From Mycetocola spongiae (GTDB lineage: Bacteria; Actinomycetota; Actinomycetes; Actinomycetales; Microbacteriaceae), in assembly GCF_020424085.1 (NCBI RefSeq), contig NZ_CP080203.1, positions 1,736,001 to 1,800,000 of the forward strand: a stretch of 64,000 nucleotides of DNA. The letters are read 5' to 3'. The notes beneath the pieces are model-generated. The model was not told the DNA's origin. It saw only the letters and a program-made list of their open reading frames with translations, and did no database searches. Of the stretch, positions 49,070 through 57,431 are shown piece by piece. Each line of letters opens with the position of its first letter. The first letter of the stretch is position 1. The position numbers were made by a program, and so were the translations under genes.

Positions 49070-50674
49070 ATGCCCCTGTCACTGGCCCAACTCGTTTCGC
49101 AGCCCGATCTGGGTCTGCGCATGATCACCCATGAGCCCGGCGCGCTGGCCGGGCAGATCGAATGGGTCTCCAGCTCGGACCTCGCCGATCCCACCCCGTT
49201 TTTTGCGCCGCGTCAGGTGCTGCTCACCACGGGCACCCAGTTTCTGGGCGGCGGCCGCCGCGAGGGGGAGTTCTCGGCCAATGGCGCCCGCACCGGCCCC
49301 GCCGTAAGCACCGATTATGACTCCTATGTGGAGCGGCTGCATGCGGCCGGTGCCACCGCGCTGGGCTATGGCACCGAGGTGATCCGGGAGGGGGTCCCGG
49401 GCGGGCTGGTGCAGGCCTGCCGCCGGGTGGGCCTGCCGCTCTTTGAGGTGCCCTATCGCACGCCGTTTATCGCCCTGATCCGCTATGTGGCCGACGGGGT
49501 CGCGGCGGCCTCCCACGCGCGCGAGCTGTGGGCGATTAACGCCCAGCGCGCGATCTCCTTTGCCGCGCTGCGCCCCAATCCCCTCGCCGCGGTCCTCGCG
49601 GAACTCGCCCGGCTGCTCGGGCGCCGGGTGGTGCTTTTTGCCGCGCCCGGGCCCACCGTCTCCGTATTTGGAACGGGCACCGCACTCACCGCGGAAATGC
49701 ATGGGCGCATGCTTGCCGAGGCCGAACGGCTGCTCGCGCGCGGGCAGCGCTCCGCCGCGACCCTGCGCGTGGACACGGTCGAGATCGGGCTGCAAACCAT
49801 CGGCCGGCGCGGCGATCTGCGCGGCGTCCTCGCGATTGCCGGCGGGCCCCTGCCCGATGCCGCCGATCATTCGGTGATCACCAATGTGGTGGCACTCGCG
49901 GGCCTCGCCCTCGGACAGGGCCGCGGGCTGCGTCGCGCCCGGCGGGCCCTGCGCTCGGGGCTGCTGGAGGTGCTCCTGGACGGTAAAACGGGGCTCGCGC
50001 GGCTCACGCTGCAACAGATCCACGAGGCGCTTCCGGCGGAACCCGTGCGCGTGGCGCTGTGGCGGCCCGAGCACGGCGCGGGCGATCCGCTGCTGCGCGA
50101 ACTGGATGAGGACACCCAGTCCCGGCCCGGACGCGCATTTTTTGGCACGCTCGGGCGCGAGATCATCGCGATATTCCCCGCGGGCGAGGCCCCCGAGCGG
50201 GCGCTGCATTTTTGCGATCCCCTCGGGGCGGGTTCCGGGCCGGAGAAGGCCGCCCCCGCGCCGGAACTCCGCGCCGGCCTCTCCGATGCGGTGGGCTATG
50301 CCGAGCTGCGCGCGGGCATCGACCAGGCGCGGCGCGCGCTGGACGGCCCGCGCGGGGCCGGGCCCGTCACCACCTTCGCCGAGCTCGGCGGGCGCACCCT
50401 CACCGCGCTCCTGACCGGGACCGAGGCCGCCGAACGCGCGCGCGCGATCCTCGCCCCGTTGCGCGAACACGATGCCCATCACGGCACCGAATTGCTCGCG
50501 AGCCTGGCCGCATGGCTGGATCAGAACGGGCAGTGGGATCCGGCCGCACGCGAGCTGGGCATCCACCGCCATACGCTGCGCGCCCGGATCACCCTCGTGG
50601 AATCCCTGACCGAGCAGGACCTCTCCGGGATGGCCAGCCGCACCAATTTTTGGCTCGCCCTGCACACCGTATAG
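49070..50674 (+). CDS. PucR/CdaR-family transcriptional regulator of the putrescine operon
   Basis: A 534-aa regulator. The N-terminal PucR domain is LSLAQLVSQPDLGLRMITHEP with IEWVSSSDLADPTPFFAPRQVLLTTGTQF. A GGDEF-like central region follows. The C-terminal HTH_30 is SLAAWLDQNGQWDPAARELGIHRHTLRARITLVE. Such proteins commonly activate purine, GABA or polyamine catabolism. It is divergent from gabT and the spacer holds direct repeats, so regulation of the putrescine operon is well supported by context. The effector is probably a pathway intermediate. Confidence 0.85.
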   Translation: MPLSLAQLVSQPDLGLRMITHEPGALAGQIEWVSSSDLADPTPFFAPRQVLLTTGTQFLGGGRREGEFSANGARTGPAVSTDYDSYVERLHAAGATALGYGTEVIREGVPGGLVQACRRVGLPLFEVPYRTPFIALIRYVADGVAAASHARELWAINAQRAISFAALRPNPLAAVLAELARLLGRRVVLFAAPGPTVSVFGTGTALTAEMHGRMLAEAERLLARGQRSAATLRVDTVEIGLQTIGRRGDLRGVLAIAGGPLPDAADHSVITNVVALAGLALGQGRGLRRARRALRSGLLEVLLDGKTGLARLTLQQIHEALPAEPVRVALWRPEHGAGDPLLRELDEDTQSRPGRAFFGTLGREIIAIFPAGEAPERALHFCDPLGAGSGPEKAAPAPELRAGLSDAVGYAELRAGIDQARRALDGPRGAGPVTTFAELGGRTLTALLTGTEAAERARAILAPLREHDAHHGTELLASLAAWLDQNGQWDPAARELGIHRHTLRARITLVESLTEQDLSGMASRTNFWLALHTV

Positions 50675-50728
50675 GCCGGATAAACATCCCGGAGGCGCCA
50701 CGGCGCCGCGCCAAATGCGACGGCTTTC

Positions 50729-50740
50729 TACGATGAGGAG
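50729..50740 (+). promoter_or_regulatory. Leaderless promoter -10 (TACGAT)
   Basis: TACGAT (50729-50734), GAGGAG, then ATG. GAGGAG touches the start codon, so it cannot serve as a normally spaced ribosome-binding site. Confidence 0.52.
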
Positions 50741-51595
50741 ATGACGGATCGGCGGCCGCACGGCACCCCGGGGGAACCCACGCCCGGATATATACTGATG
50801 CCCCCGCTCGACGAGGGCTGGTCCGGGCGGCGGCGCGGCAAAAAAACACCGCCCGCGGGCACAACCGACTACGGCCTGCTTCCCCCTCTTGAGCAGCAAC
50901 GCCCGGGCCCGCGACTCACCCCCGTTCCCACGCCCGCGGCCCGCCACCCGCGGGCAGCACGCGCCAGCCGCAACACACGCCGCGGTGCCGGGGCACGGCT
51001 CGGCACCGTCCTGGGAATTCTGGCGCTTGCGGGCCCGGCGGCATTCAGCGTGATCAGCGTCTACGGCCCCGGGCTCTTCACCCCCGCCGCGCCCCCGCCC
51101 GAGGTGCGTGCGCAGATTGCGGAATCGGTGGGTTCGGCTACGCGCAACCCGGCGTTTTCCCTCTTCCTCGCGGGCGGGCAGGATCCCGCGCGGCCCGGAG
51201 ACCCGATGGCGCTGGGGCCCGCGGGCGAGGAACCCTTTGAACTGATCGCCGGAACACCCGTGATCTCCCCCGCGGAGGAGGACGGACAGGCCCGGCTGGA
51301 TATCGAGCTCACGGCCCTGAATACCGGCTCCGTCCCGGCCCGACCCGGGACGGAGATCCGGCTCGCCCTCGTGGACGCCGCGGGTATCCCGATGGGCGCG
51401 CGCGAGGCAGCAACCGCCGGGATAACCTCCTGGGAGGACCGGGCGGAGAACCTCCTGAACCCGGGGGAATCGGTCACCGCAACGCTGCGATTCACCGCGC
51501 CCGAGGACGTCATCTCGGGCGGCTATCTGCAGGCCTCCCTCGCCGGGGCCTCCCTGCGAGCGCGGTACCTCGTGCTCACCCCGCCCGCGGGCTAA
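50741..51595 (+). CDS. Single-pass membrane protein with N-terminal YILMPxL motif (paralogue A)
   Basis: A 284-aa protein of unknown function. A cytoplasmic Pro/Arg-rich N-terminus carries PGYILMPPLDEGW at about residue 15 and a second, weaker LLPPLEQ. One helix (LGTVLGILALAGPAAFSVISVYG, about 88-110) leads to an extracellular beta-rich domain (RLDIELTALNTGSVPARPGTEIRLALVD, later SVTATLRF) resembling DUF4352-type folds. The YILMP motif and overall layout recur in the gene at 52669-53616. Its stop shares the bases CTAA with the convergent nitronate monooxygenase stop. Confidence 0.68.
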   Translation: MTDRRPHGTPGEPTPGYILMPPLDEGWSGRRRGKKTPPAGTTDYGLLPPLEQQRPGPRLTPVPTPAARHPRAARASRNTRRGAGARLGTVLGILALAGPAAFSVISVYGPGLFTPAAPPPEVRAQIAESVGSATRNPAFSLFLAGGQDPARPGDPMALGPAGEEPFELIAGTPVISPAEEDGQARLDIELTALNTGSVPARPGTEIRLALVDAAGIPMGAREAATAGITSWEDRAENLLNPGESVTATLRFTAPEDVISGGYLQASLAGASLRARYLVLTPPAG

Positions 51596-52629
51596 CCCGC
51601 GGGGTCCAGTCCGGCCAGGATCTCCGCGGCATCGGCCCGGCGCGCGCCGCCCAACCCCGTCCCGGCCCAGAGCGCCAGCGCGGAGGCATCACCCGCGGCC
51701 GCTGCCTGCGCGCGCAGGCCCGCGGTGAGGTGATGAATCGTGGGGAATCCCGGGAGCGCAACCGGGTCGATCTCCCGCATCAGGTCGTTATGGATGCCGC
51801 GCGCCCAGCGCCCGGAAAAGGCCCGCGTGATCGCGCTCTCCCCCGCGGACGCGGCGATCAGCGCCTCCTTCTGCGCCGCCGAGGCCCCGGATTCGGTGGC
51901 GGCGATCAGCAGCGTGCCCACCTGCACCCGCGCGGCCCCCGCGGCCAGGAGCTCACGCACCTCCGCGGCGCGAGATACCCCGCCCGCGGCGATCAGCGGC
52001 AGGGAGGTCGCGGCGGATACCTCCGCAAGCAGGGTGCGCAGGGGAATACCCGCGGCATCGCCGTCCTGCGTATGGCTGCCCCGATGTCCCCCGGCCTCGG
52101 TGCCCTGCACGATCAAATAATCGGCCCGGCCCCCGGGCACCGCCCGCGCCTCCGCGGCCGTGGTCACCGTGACGCCCACGCTGCACCCTCGGGCGCGCAG
52201 CGCCGCGATCGGCGCCTCCTCGGGGATGCCAAACGTAAAGCTCACGGTCTCGGGCGGGTTCCGCAGGATCAGCGCGAGCTTTTCGGGGAGATAATGATCC
52301 TCGCGAAACGGCGCGGGATCCCCCGGCGGGAGATAGCCCCGGGCCCGGGCAAACCCGTCCAGCGCCTCCCGATAGCGCCGATAATCGGGGCCCTCCGGGA
52401 TCACCGGCCGGGCCTCGGGCAGAAAAAGATTCACGCCAAATGCGGGTGACCCCACGGCCCCGTGCGTAGCTTCGAGGTCCCGGGAAAAGGCCTCGGGGCT
52501 CAGATAGCCGGCGGCGAGAAATCCGCGGGCCCCCGCGCGCCCGGCCGCGGCCACCAGCGCGGGTGTGCTTGGGCCCCCGGCCATGGGCGCGACGATCAGC
52601 GGGAGCGGGGTTTCGGGGAGGACCTGCAT
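51592..52629 (-). CDS. Nitronate monooxygenase / 2-nitropropane dioxygenase family protein
   Basis: A 345-aa FMN-binding TIM barrel. The N-terminal PLIVAPMAGGPSTPALVAA matches class I nitronate monooxygenases. FMN phosphate contacts are in YLIVQGTEAGGHRGSH (with the catalytic His) and LIAAGGVSRAAEV, followed by AGAARVQVGTLLIA. These enzymes detoxify propionate 3-nitronate or nitroalkanes. ATG follows TAGCAT-N6 (leaderless). It lies between the two related single-pass membrane proteins but on the opposite strand. Confidence 0.86.
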   Translation of the reverse strand: MQVLPETPLPLIVAPMAGGPSTPALVAAAGRAGARGFLAAGYLSPEAFSRDLEATHGAVGSPAFGVNLFLPEARPVIPEGPDYRRYREALDGFARARGYLPPGDPAPFREDHYLPEKLALILRNPPETVSFTFGIPEEAPIAALRARGCSVGVTVTTAAEARAVPGGRADYLIVQGTEAGGHRGSHTQDGDAAGIPLRTLLAEVSAATSLPLIAAGGVSRAAEVRELLAAGAARVQVGTLLIAATESGASAAQKEALIAASAGESAITRAFSGRWARGIHNDLMREIDPVALPGFPTIHHLTAGLRAQAAAAGDASALALWAGTGLGGARRADAAEILAGLDPAG

Positions 52630-52641
52630 GCCCCGATGCTA
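52630..52641 (-). promoter_or_regulatory. Leaderless promoter -10 (TAGCAT) for the nitronate monooxygenase gene
   Basis: TAGCAT on the minus strand (52641-52636), CGGGGC, then ATG. The divergent gene starts 40 bases away with its own element. Confidence 0.6.
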
Positions 52642-52655
52642 CCCCGCGCGTTAGA

Positions 52656-52668
52656 TAGGATGTGCGTT
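52656..52668 (+). promoter_or_regulatory. Leaderless promoter -10 (TAGGAT) for paralogue B
   Basis: TAGGAT (52656-52661), GTGCGTT, then ATG. There is no ribosome-binding site. Confidence 0.58.
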
Positions 52669-53616
52669 ATGAGTTCACCCTGGGAATCGCGTCGGGCCAA
52701 ACGGGAACGCGGGCCCGAGCCCGAACCCACCTATATTCTGATGCCCTCCCTGGAGGAGGTTGAGGCGCGGCGCGGCCGCGATCCCCGCGCCCAGACCCTC
52801 CGGGCGGGCAGCGCGAATATCGCCCCGATCACGCCGCGCGAGCAGCAGGCCCAGCGCGAGCGCGCCATCGCCCAGGAGCGCGAACGCCGCCGCGAGATGG
52901 AGAGCGAGAGCTACGCCGCGACCCATCCCGCGCCCGCGCGGCCCACTCCGCCTCCCGCCGCCCCGCGCCCCCCGGCACGGCCCGCCGCCGCGGCCTCCCC
53001 CGCCTCGCGCGGCCGCAGCTTTATCGGCCCGCTTGTGGCCCTCGGCGTGCTGGTGCTGGGCGGCCTCGGCGGCCTGATCTCCTCCTCCGGGGAGAACACC
53101 CCCGAATACTCCTATCAGGGAACCGAATACACCACCGGCTATGATTCGGCGGATCTTTTTGCCTATCACGAGGGCCCCGAACCCGTTCCGGTCGGGGAAT
53201 ACGCACTACTGGATCTCTACGATACCGAGTTTGAGGTGGCGGTGGATGGCCCCGCGCAGCCGCTGATCGCGGAGGATATTCGCCCCGCCCCCGAGGGCAC
53301 CCGGTGGATGATCATTCCCCTGAGCGTTCATAATCCCGGCACCGGCGAGGGCTCCCCCGCGACCGATCTGAGCTTCACCTATTACACGGCGGAGGGGGAG
53401 CCCTTCGCGGAGCAATATCTGGGGCCGCTGGAATCCGCGGGCCTGGATCGCCCCAATATTTACGATGTTGAGTGGCTGGAATCCGGCCAATCGGCGGGGG
53501 CCTATCTGGTTCTCGCCCTGCCCCTGGACGCGGATCTGGCCGCGGGCTCGCTGATCGTGGTCGCCGATCTGACCCTGGAAACCTCGGCGGCGCTGGGGCT
53601 CACCCTCCTGCCCTAG
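52669..53616 (+). CDS. Single-pass membrane protein with N-terminal YILMPxL motif (paralogue B)
   Basis: A 315-aa protein of unknown function. The N-terminus is charged (ESRRAKRERGPEPEP) and runs into TYILMPSLEEVEARRG, the motif shared with the 50741 gene. A charged coiled stretch (REQQAQRERAIAQERERRRE) and a Pro/Ala linker lead to one helix (FIGPLVALGVLVLGGLGGLI, about 118-138). An extracellular acidic, Tyr-rich beta domain (RWMIIPLSVHNPGTGEGSP) follows. The upstream open frame is not supported; the ATG at 52669 follows a leaderless -10. Its stop shares CTAG with the convergent hydrolase stop. Confidence 0.68.
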   Translation: MSSPWESRRAKRERGPEPEPTYILMPSLEEVEARRGRDPRAQTLRAGSANIAPITPREQQAQRERAIAQERERRREMESESYAATHPAPARPTPPPAAPRPPARPAAAASPASRGRSFIGPLVALGVLVLGGLGGLISSSGENTPEYSYQGTEYTTGYDSADLFAYHEGPEPVPVGEYALLDLYDTEFEVAVDGPAQPLIAEDIRPAPEGTRWMIIPLSVHNPGTGEGSPATDLSFTYYTAEGEPFAEQYLGPLESAGLDRPNIYDVEWLESGQSAGAYLVLALPLDADLAAGSLIVVADLTLETSAALGLTLLP

Positions 53617-54758
53617 AGGCCGCGCGGATAGCGGCGCAGCCAGGAGTCCAGCCGCGCATAGGCATCCGCCCGCACCTTCGGCTCGGATAAAAACACGTCG
53701 TGTAGTGCCCCGGCCACCCGGGAGACCGTCACGGTGGAGCCGAGCCGCAGGCTGCGCTGGGCGATATCGTCCACCACCAGCACGCTATCGCTATGCCGCA
53801 TCCGCTCCGACCAGGACGGCGTGACCGTGGAGGAATCCGAGAGCAGCGTGAGCACGGGAACCTCGAGCGTGAGCCCGCGCGCCACGGCCGCATGCCCCGC
53901 GAGGATCGTGCGCAGCCATCCCACGCTCACGGGGAAGCCGCGTTCGGGCCGCCAGTGCGGATCGAGGTGCCATTCCCCGCCAAAGACATCGCTTGTGGCC
54001 CGGCTGTAATAGCCGAAGTCCACGCCCGGGAGCTTGGCGCGCGGGTCATAGAGCGCCCCGAGGTGGATCAGCGGTTCCAGCGTATTGCGCCCAAACTCCC
54101 CCGCCTGAAACTCGAGCCACGGCGCGTTCAGGATCAGTGCCTCGATGCGGCCCGGATGGCGGTGGGCCCAGAGGCTCGCGGTGAGCCCGCCGGTGGAGTG
54201 GGCCATCAGGATGAGGCGGCGGCGCGAGGTGGGGTTTTCCCCGTGTCCCATCGCCTCGAGCGCGGCCTCGATATCGGCGTCATAATCCTCGAGGTTTTCG
54301 ATGAACCCCGGGGTCTGGCCGGGGCGCAGGCTGCGCCCATAGCGGCGCAGATCCAGCGCGTGGAAGCGGGCGCCGCGCTCATGCCAAAAATCGGCGAGCT
54401 CGGTCTGGAAAAAATAATCGGACCAGCCGTGCAGATAGAGGATGTCCGTGCCGCGGGCCGCCGCGGCCTCCAGTCGGCCGGGCGGGCGGGCATGCGCCCG
54501 GGTGGCGGCGGCGCGCACGGCGCCACCGGTGAACCGGCGCGGGCGGCGCGAATCGCGCACCAGGGTGGCCAGGATCGGCCCGTCCACGTCCTCCCCGAGC
54601 GGCAGCGTGAGTGCCTGAAACGGCGCACCCAGCACATCGGGATGCCAGCCGGAAACTTCCGGGGCGCGCTCCGGTATCTGCCCCGGCCCGGCCGGGCGCG
54701 CGGGGATGATCCGGGGCAGGGCGGGCCCGCGGCCCGCGTCGCTGTTTTTTTCGGCCAA
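53613..54758 (-). CDS. Alpha/beta hydrolase (S33/lysophospholipase-like)
   Basis: A 381-aa hydrolase. Oxyanion region ILYLHGWSDYFFQTELADFW, nucleophile elbow MAHSTGGLTASLW (G/A-x-S-x-G, Ser in HSTGG), and a C-terminal VAGALHDVFLS with the likely catalytic His. The acidic residue is probably in VLTLLSDSSTV. The serine-lipase-like arrangement suits monoacylglycerol or ester substrates, not determined. The N-terminal 60 residues are Pro/Arg-rich and may be dispensable. The start is a TTG with GGGTGGG upstream; it is the only start in this frame, but confidence is limited. Confidence 0.78.
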   Translation of the reverse strand: MAEKNSDAGRGPALPRIIPARPAGPGQIPERAPEVSGWHPDVLGAPFQALTLPLGEDVDGPILATLVRDSRRPRRFTGGAVRAAATRAHARPPGRLEAAAARGTDILYLHGWSDYFFQTELADFWHERGARFHALDLRRYGRSLRPGQTPGFIENLEDYDADIEAALEAMGHGENPTSRRRLILMAHSTGGLTASLWAHRHPGRIEALILNAPWLEFQAGEFGRNTLEPLIHLGALYDPRAKLPGVDFGYYSRATSDVFGGEWHLDPHWRPERGFPVSVGWLRTILAGHAAVARGLTLEVPVLTLLSDSSTVTPSWSERMRHSDSVLVVDDIAQRSLRLGSTVTVSRVAGALHDVFLSEPKVRADAYARLDSWLRRYPRGL

Positions 54759-54851
54759 GATCGCCCACCCGTTTCGCTCGCCACGGCGGGCAGTCCCGGC
54801 CGTGCTCTCAGCGTAGCGCCTCGCGCGGCGCGCGGGTCAAAAACCACAAAA

Positions 54852-54885
54852 CCGTGCGCCCCTCCCTCGCGGGACGGGCGCACGG
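54852..54885 (-). terminator. Terminator after fprA
   Basis: On the minus strand CCGTGCGCCC with GGGCGCACGG, an inner TCCC/GGGA, loop GCGA, followed by TTTTGTGGTTTTT. Confidence 0.77.
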
Positions 54886-54903
54886 CCGGATTAAGCTGCG
54901 AGT

Positions 54904-56262
54904 TTAGCCGCGGGTATCGCGCGAAATATTGACCATATCCTCGCGGTTTCCCACCTTGATGCGCGCGCGCTCATGCGGCTCACCGAGCTTAATCTCGTGC
55001 TCGTCCAGGCGGTGCCAGCCGTCCAGGTCGGTATATTCCACGCCGCGGGATTCCAGCAGCGCCGGGATCGACTCCTCGGAGGGGTCCTCGGGGGTCCACC
55101 AGGTTTCGCGGTCGGCGAGGACCTGCTCGATGGTTTCCATCGCATCGGATTTGGTGGCACCGATCAGGCCCACCGGGCCGCGCTTAATCCAGCCGGTGGC
55201 ATAAACGCCGGGCACCTGGGCGCCGCTGGCATCGTGCACCTGGCCGGCGCGGTTCGGGATCACGCCGCGGGTCTCGTCAAACGGGATCTCCGAGAGCGGC
55301 GAACCGTAATAGCCCACCGCGCGATAGATGGCCTGCATCGGCAGCTCGCGGATCTCGCCCGTGCCCTCGACCCCGCCAAAACCGGTCGCGCGCGTGCGCT
55401 CATAGCGGAAGGCGGTGACCTTTCCGTCCTCGCCGACCACCTCGGCCGGGTTGGCATAGAAGTGCAGGTGCAGGCGGCGGCTCGCGGTGCCGGGCTCCTC
55501 GGTGCGCCACTTCTGCAGCACGCGGTTAATCACCATGATCTGCTTATTGGTTTCGATGGCCTCCTGCGACGCGGCATCGTGATCGAAGTCCTCGTCATAG
55601 AGCACCATGTCCACGTCATTCAGCTCGCCCAGCTCGCGCAGCTCGAGCGGGGTGAACTTCACCTGGGCGGGGCCGCGGCGGCCAAATACGTGCACATCGG
55701 TCACGGGGGAATCCTTGAGTCCGCGATAGACGTTATCGGGGATCTCGGTGGGCAGCAGGTCATCGGCGTGCTTCGCGAGCATGCGCGCGACATCCAGCGC
55801 CACGTTGCCGTTTCCGATCACCGCAACCTCGCGGGCCTCCAGCGGCCACTCGGTGGGAACATCGGGGTGGGCGTCAAACCAGTTCACAAAATCGGCGGCA
55901 CCATAGGAGCCATCGAGATCGATTCCGGGGATGTCCAGGTTGGCATCGCGCACGGCACCGGTCGAGAAGATCACGGCGTTATAGTGCTTCTTCAGGTCGT
56001 CGAGGGTGATGTCCTCGCCGTAGCGCACATTGCCAAAGATGCGGATATCGCCGCGGTCCAGCACATCGCGCAGCGCGTTTACGATGCCCTTAATGCGCGG
56101 GTGGTCCGGGGCCACACCGTAGCGCACCAGGCCATAGGGTGCGGGGAGCTGCTCGAAGAGGTCGATCGACACGTTGTGGTCGTGTTCGGCCTTGAGCAGA
56201 ATGTCGGCCGCATAGATGCCGGCGGGACCGGCTCCAACGATTGCGAGGCGCAGCTTGCTCAT
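54904..56262 (-). CDS. fprA: Ferredoxin-NADP reductase (FprA/adrenodoxin reductase type)
   Basis: A 452-aa flavoprotein. The FAD site is IVGAGPAGIYAADILLKAEHD at the N-terminus and the NADPH site is VIGNGNVALDVARMLAKHADDLL. VFGRRGPAQVKFTPLELRELGEL and YATGWIKRGPVGLIGATKSDAMET are typical of mycobacterial FprA. It passes electrons from NADPH to ferredoxin for P450s or other mono-oxygenases. The ATG at 56262 has AAGGAG about 12 bases upstream; the longer open frame is unsupported. A U-tract terminator follows. Confidence 0.9.
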   Translation of the reverse strand: MSKLRLAIVGAGPAGIYAADILLKAEHDHNVSIDLFEQLPAPYGLVRYGVAPDHPRIKGIVNALRDVLDRGDIRIFGNVRYGEDITLDDLKKHYNAVIFSTGAVRDANLDIPGIDLDGSYGAADFVNWFDAHPDVPTEWPLEAREVAVIGNGNVALDVARMLAKHADDLLPTEIPDNVYRGLKDSPVTDVHVFGRRGPAQVKFTPLELRELGELNDVDMVLYDEDFDHDAASQEAIETNKQIMVINRVLQKWRTEEPGTASRRLHLHFYANPAEVVGEDGKVTAFRYERTRATGFGGVEGTGEIRELPMQAIYRAVGYYGSPLSEIPFDETRGVIPNRAGQVHDASGAQVPGVYATGWIKRGPVGLIGATKSDAMETIEQVLADRETWWTPEDPSEESIPALLESRGVEYTDLDGWHRLDEHEIKLGEPHERARIKVGNREDMVNISRDTRG

Positions 56263-56350
56263 ATTTCGGGTATCTCCTTGTCTATTGCCGCGCGCCCCGG
56301 AACGGGAGGCGGGCAGATACGGCGGGTAGAAAAATCTGGAACGGGTGGGG

Positions 56351-57418
56351 CTAGCGCGAGCGCTCGACGATGACCTCGGCAAAGCGCGTAAGCGCCTGCT
56401 TCACGGCACCATCGGGCAGCGGCGCGAGGGCGGCCACGGCCTCATCGGCCCAGCGCCGCGCGGCGTCGAGCGTGCGCGCGGTGACCTCGTGCTCGCGCAG
56501 CGAGGCGATTGCGCGGGAGAAGTCCGCGGCGGCCTCGCCGGTGAGTTCGGCCTCGCTATCGGATTCGATGCGGGCCACGAGCGCGGCGGCCTCGGCATCG
56601 GTCTCGGCGAGGCGGCGCAGATAGATCATCGGCAGCGTGCTCACGCCCGCGCGCAGATCCGTGCCGGGCACCTTGCCGGTCTCCTCGGGGGCCGGGGAGA
56701 GGTCGATCACGTCGTCGATCAGCTGGAATGCGATACCGATCTTCTCGCCGTATTCCACCACCGGGGCCTCGAAGCTGGGATCGGCACCCGAGAAGATCAC
56801 GCCGGACTGGGCGGCGGCGGCGATCAGCGAACCGGTTTTATCGGCGAGCACCTGAATATAGTGCTCCTCGAGGTCATCCTCGGGCCGCGGGCCCACGGTC
56901 TCGTGCAGCTGGCCCAGGACCAGGCGTTCAAACGTGCCGGCCTGGATCCGGATGGCGCGCTCCCCGAGCTCCGCCATGAGCTGGCTGGCGCGGGCGAAGA
57001 GGAGGTCGCCGGTGAGGATCGCGGCGGAGTTTCCCCATACCGTATGCGCGCTCGGGACGCCGCGGCGCTTATCCGAATCGTCCATGACGTCATCGTGGTA
57101 GAGCGAGCCGAGGTGGGTGATCTCGATGGCCTCCGCGGCCGTGATCACATCGGCGCTGGTGCCGGCTCCCAGCTGCGCGGTGAGCAGCAGCAGCATCGGG
57201 CGCACCCGCTTGCCGCCGGCCTCCAGGAGGTAGCGGCTCATGCTATCGGCCACCGAATCGGTATAGGCCAGCTGGGTCTCCAGACCGTCCTCGATCAGGG
57301 CGAGTCCGTCGTCCACCGACCGCAAGAGGCGCTTGGTTTCCGGGGAGGCGAAGATGCGCTCGGTCATTCCCAGATGCTGGGACAGACTCGTGATGCGTTT
57401 CTTGGGGCTGAGATTCAC
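56351..57418 (-). CDS. Long-chain polyprenyl diphosphate synthase (menaquinone side chain)
   Basis: A 355-aa trans-prenyltransferase. The first Asp-rich motif is LYHDDVMDDSDKRRG (DDVMD at 109-113) and the second is FQLIDDVIDL (DDVID at 235-239); GGKRVRPMLLLL binds the homoallylic diphosphate. Chain length (hepta- to decaprenyl) cannot be read with certainty. It lies 10 bases after menG on the same strand and beside menF, so it most likely makes the menaquinone side chain. GTG start; TAGGCT 7 bases upstream suggests an additional leaderless start inside the menG stop region. Confidence 0.87.
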   Translation of the reverse strand: MNLSPKKRITSLSQHLGMTERIFASPETKRLLRSVDDGLALIEDGLETQLAYTDSVADSMSRYLLEAGGKRVRPMLLLLTAQLGAGTSADVITAAEAIEITHLGSLYHDDVMDDSDKRRGVPSAHTVWGNSAAILTGDLLFARASQLMAELGERAIRIQAGTFERLVLGQLHETVGPRPEDDLEEHYIQVLADKTGSLIAAAAQSGVIFSGADPSFEAPVVEYGEKIGIAFQLIDDVIDLSPAPEETGKVPGTDLRAGVSTLPMIYLRRLAETDAEAAALVARIESDSEAELTGEAAADFSRAIASLREHEVTARTLDAARRWADEAVAALAPLPDGAVKQALTRFAEVIVERSR

Positions 57419-57431
57419 GCTACTTAGCCTA
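57419..57431 (-). promoter_or_regulatory. Possible internal leaderless promoter -10 (TAGGCT)
   Basis: TAGGCT (57431-57426) includes the menG stop codon; AAGTAGC and the GTG of the polyprenyl synthase gene follow. It may give separate expression of the synthase. Confidence 0.4.
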
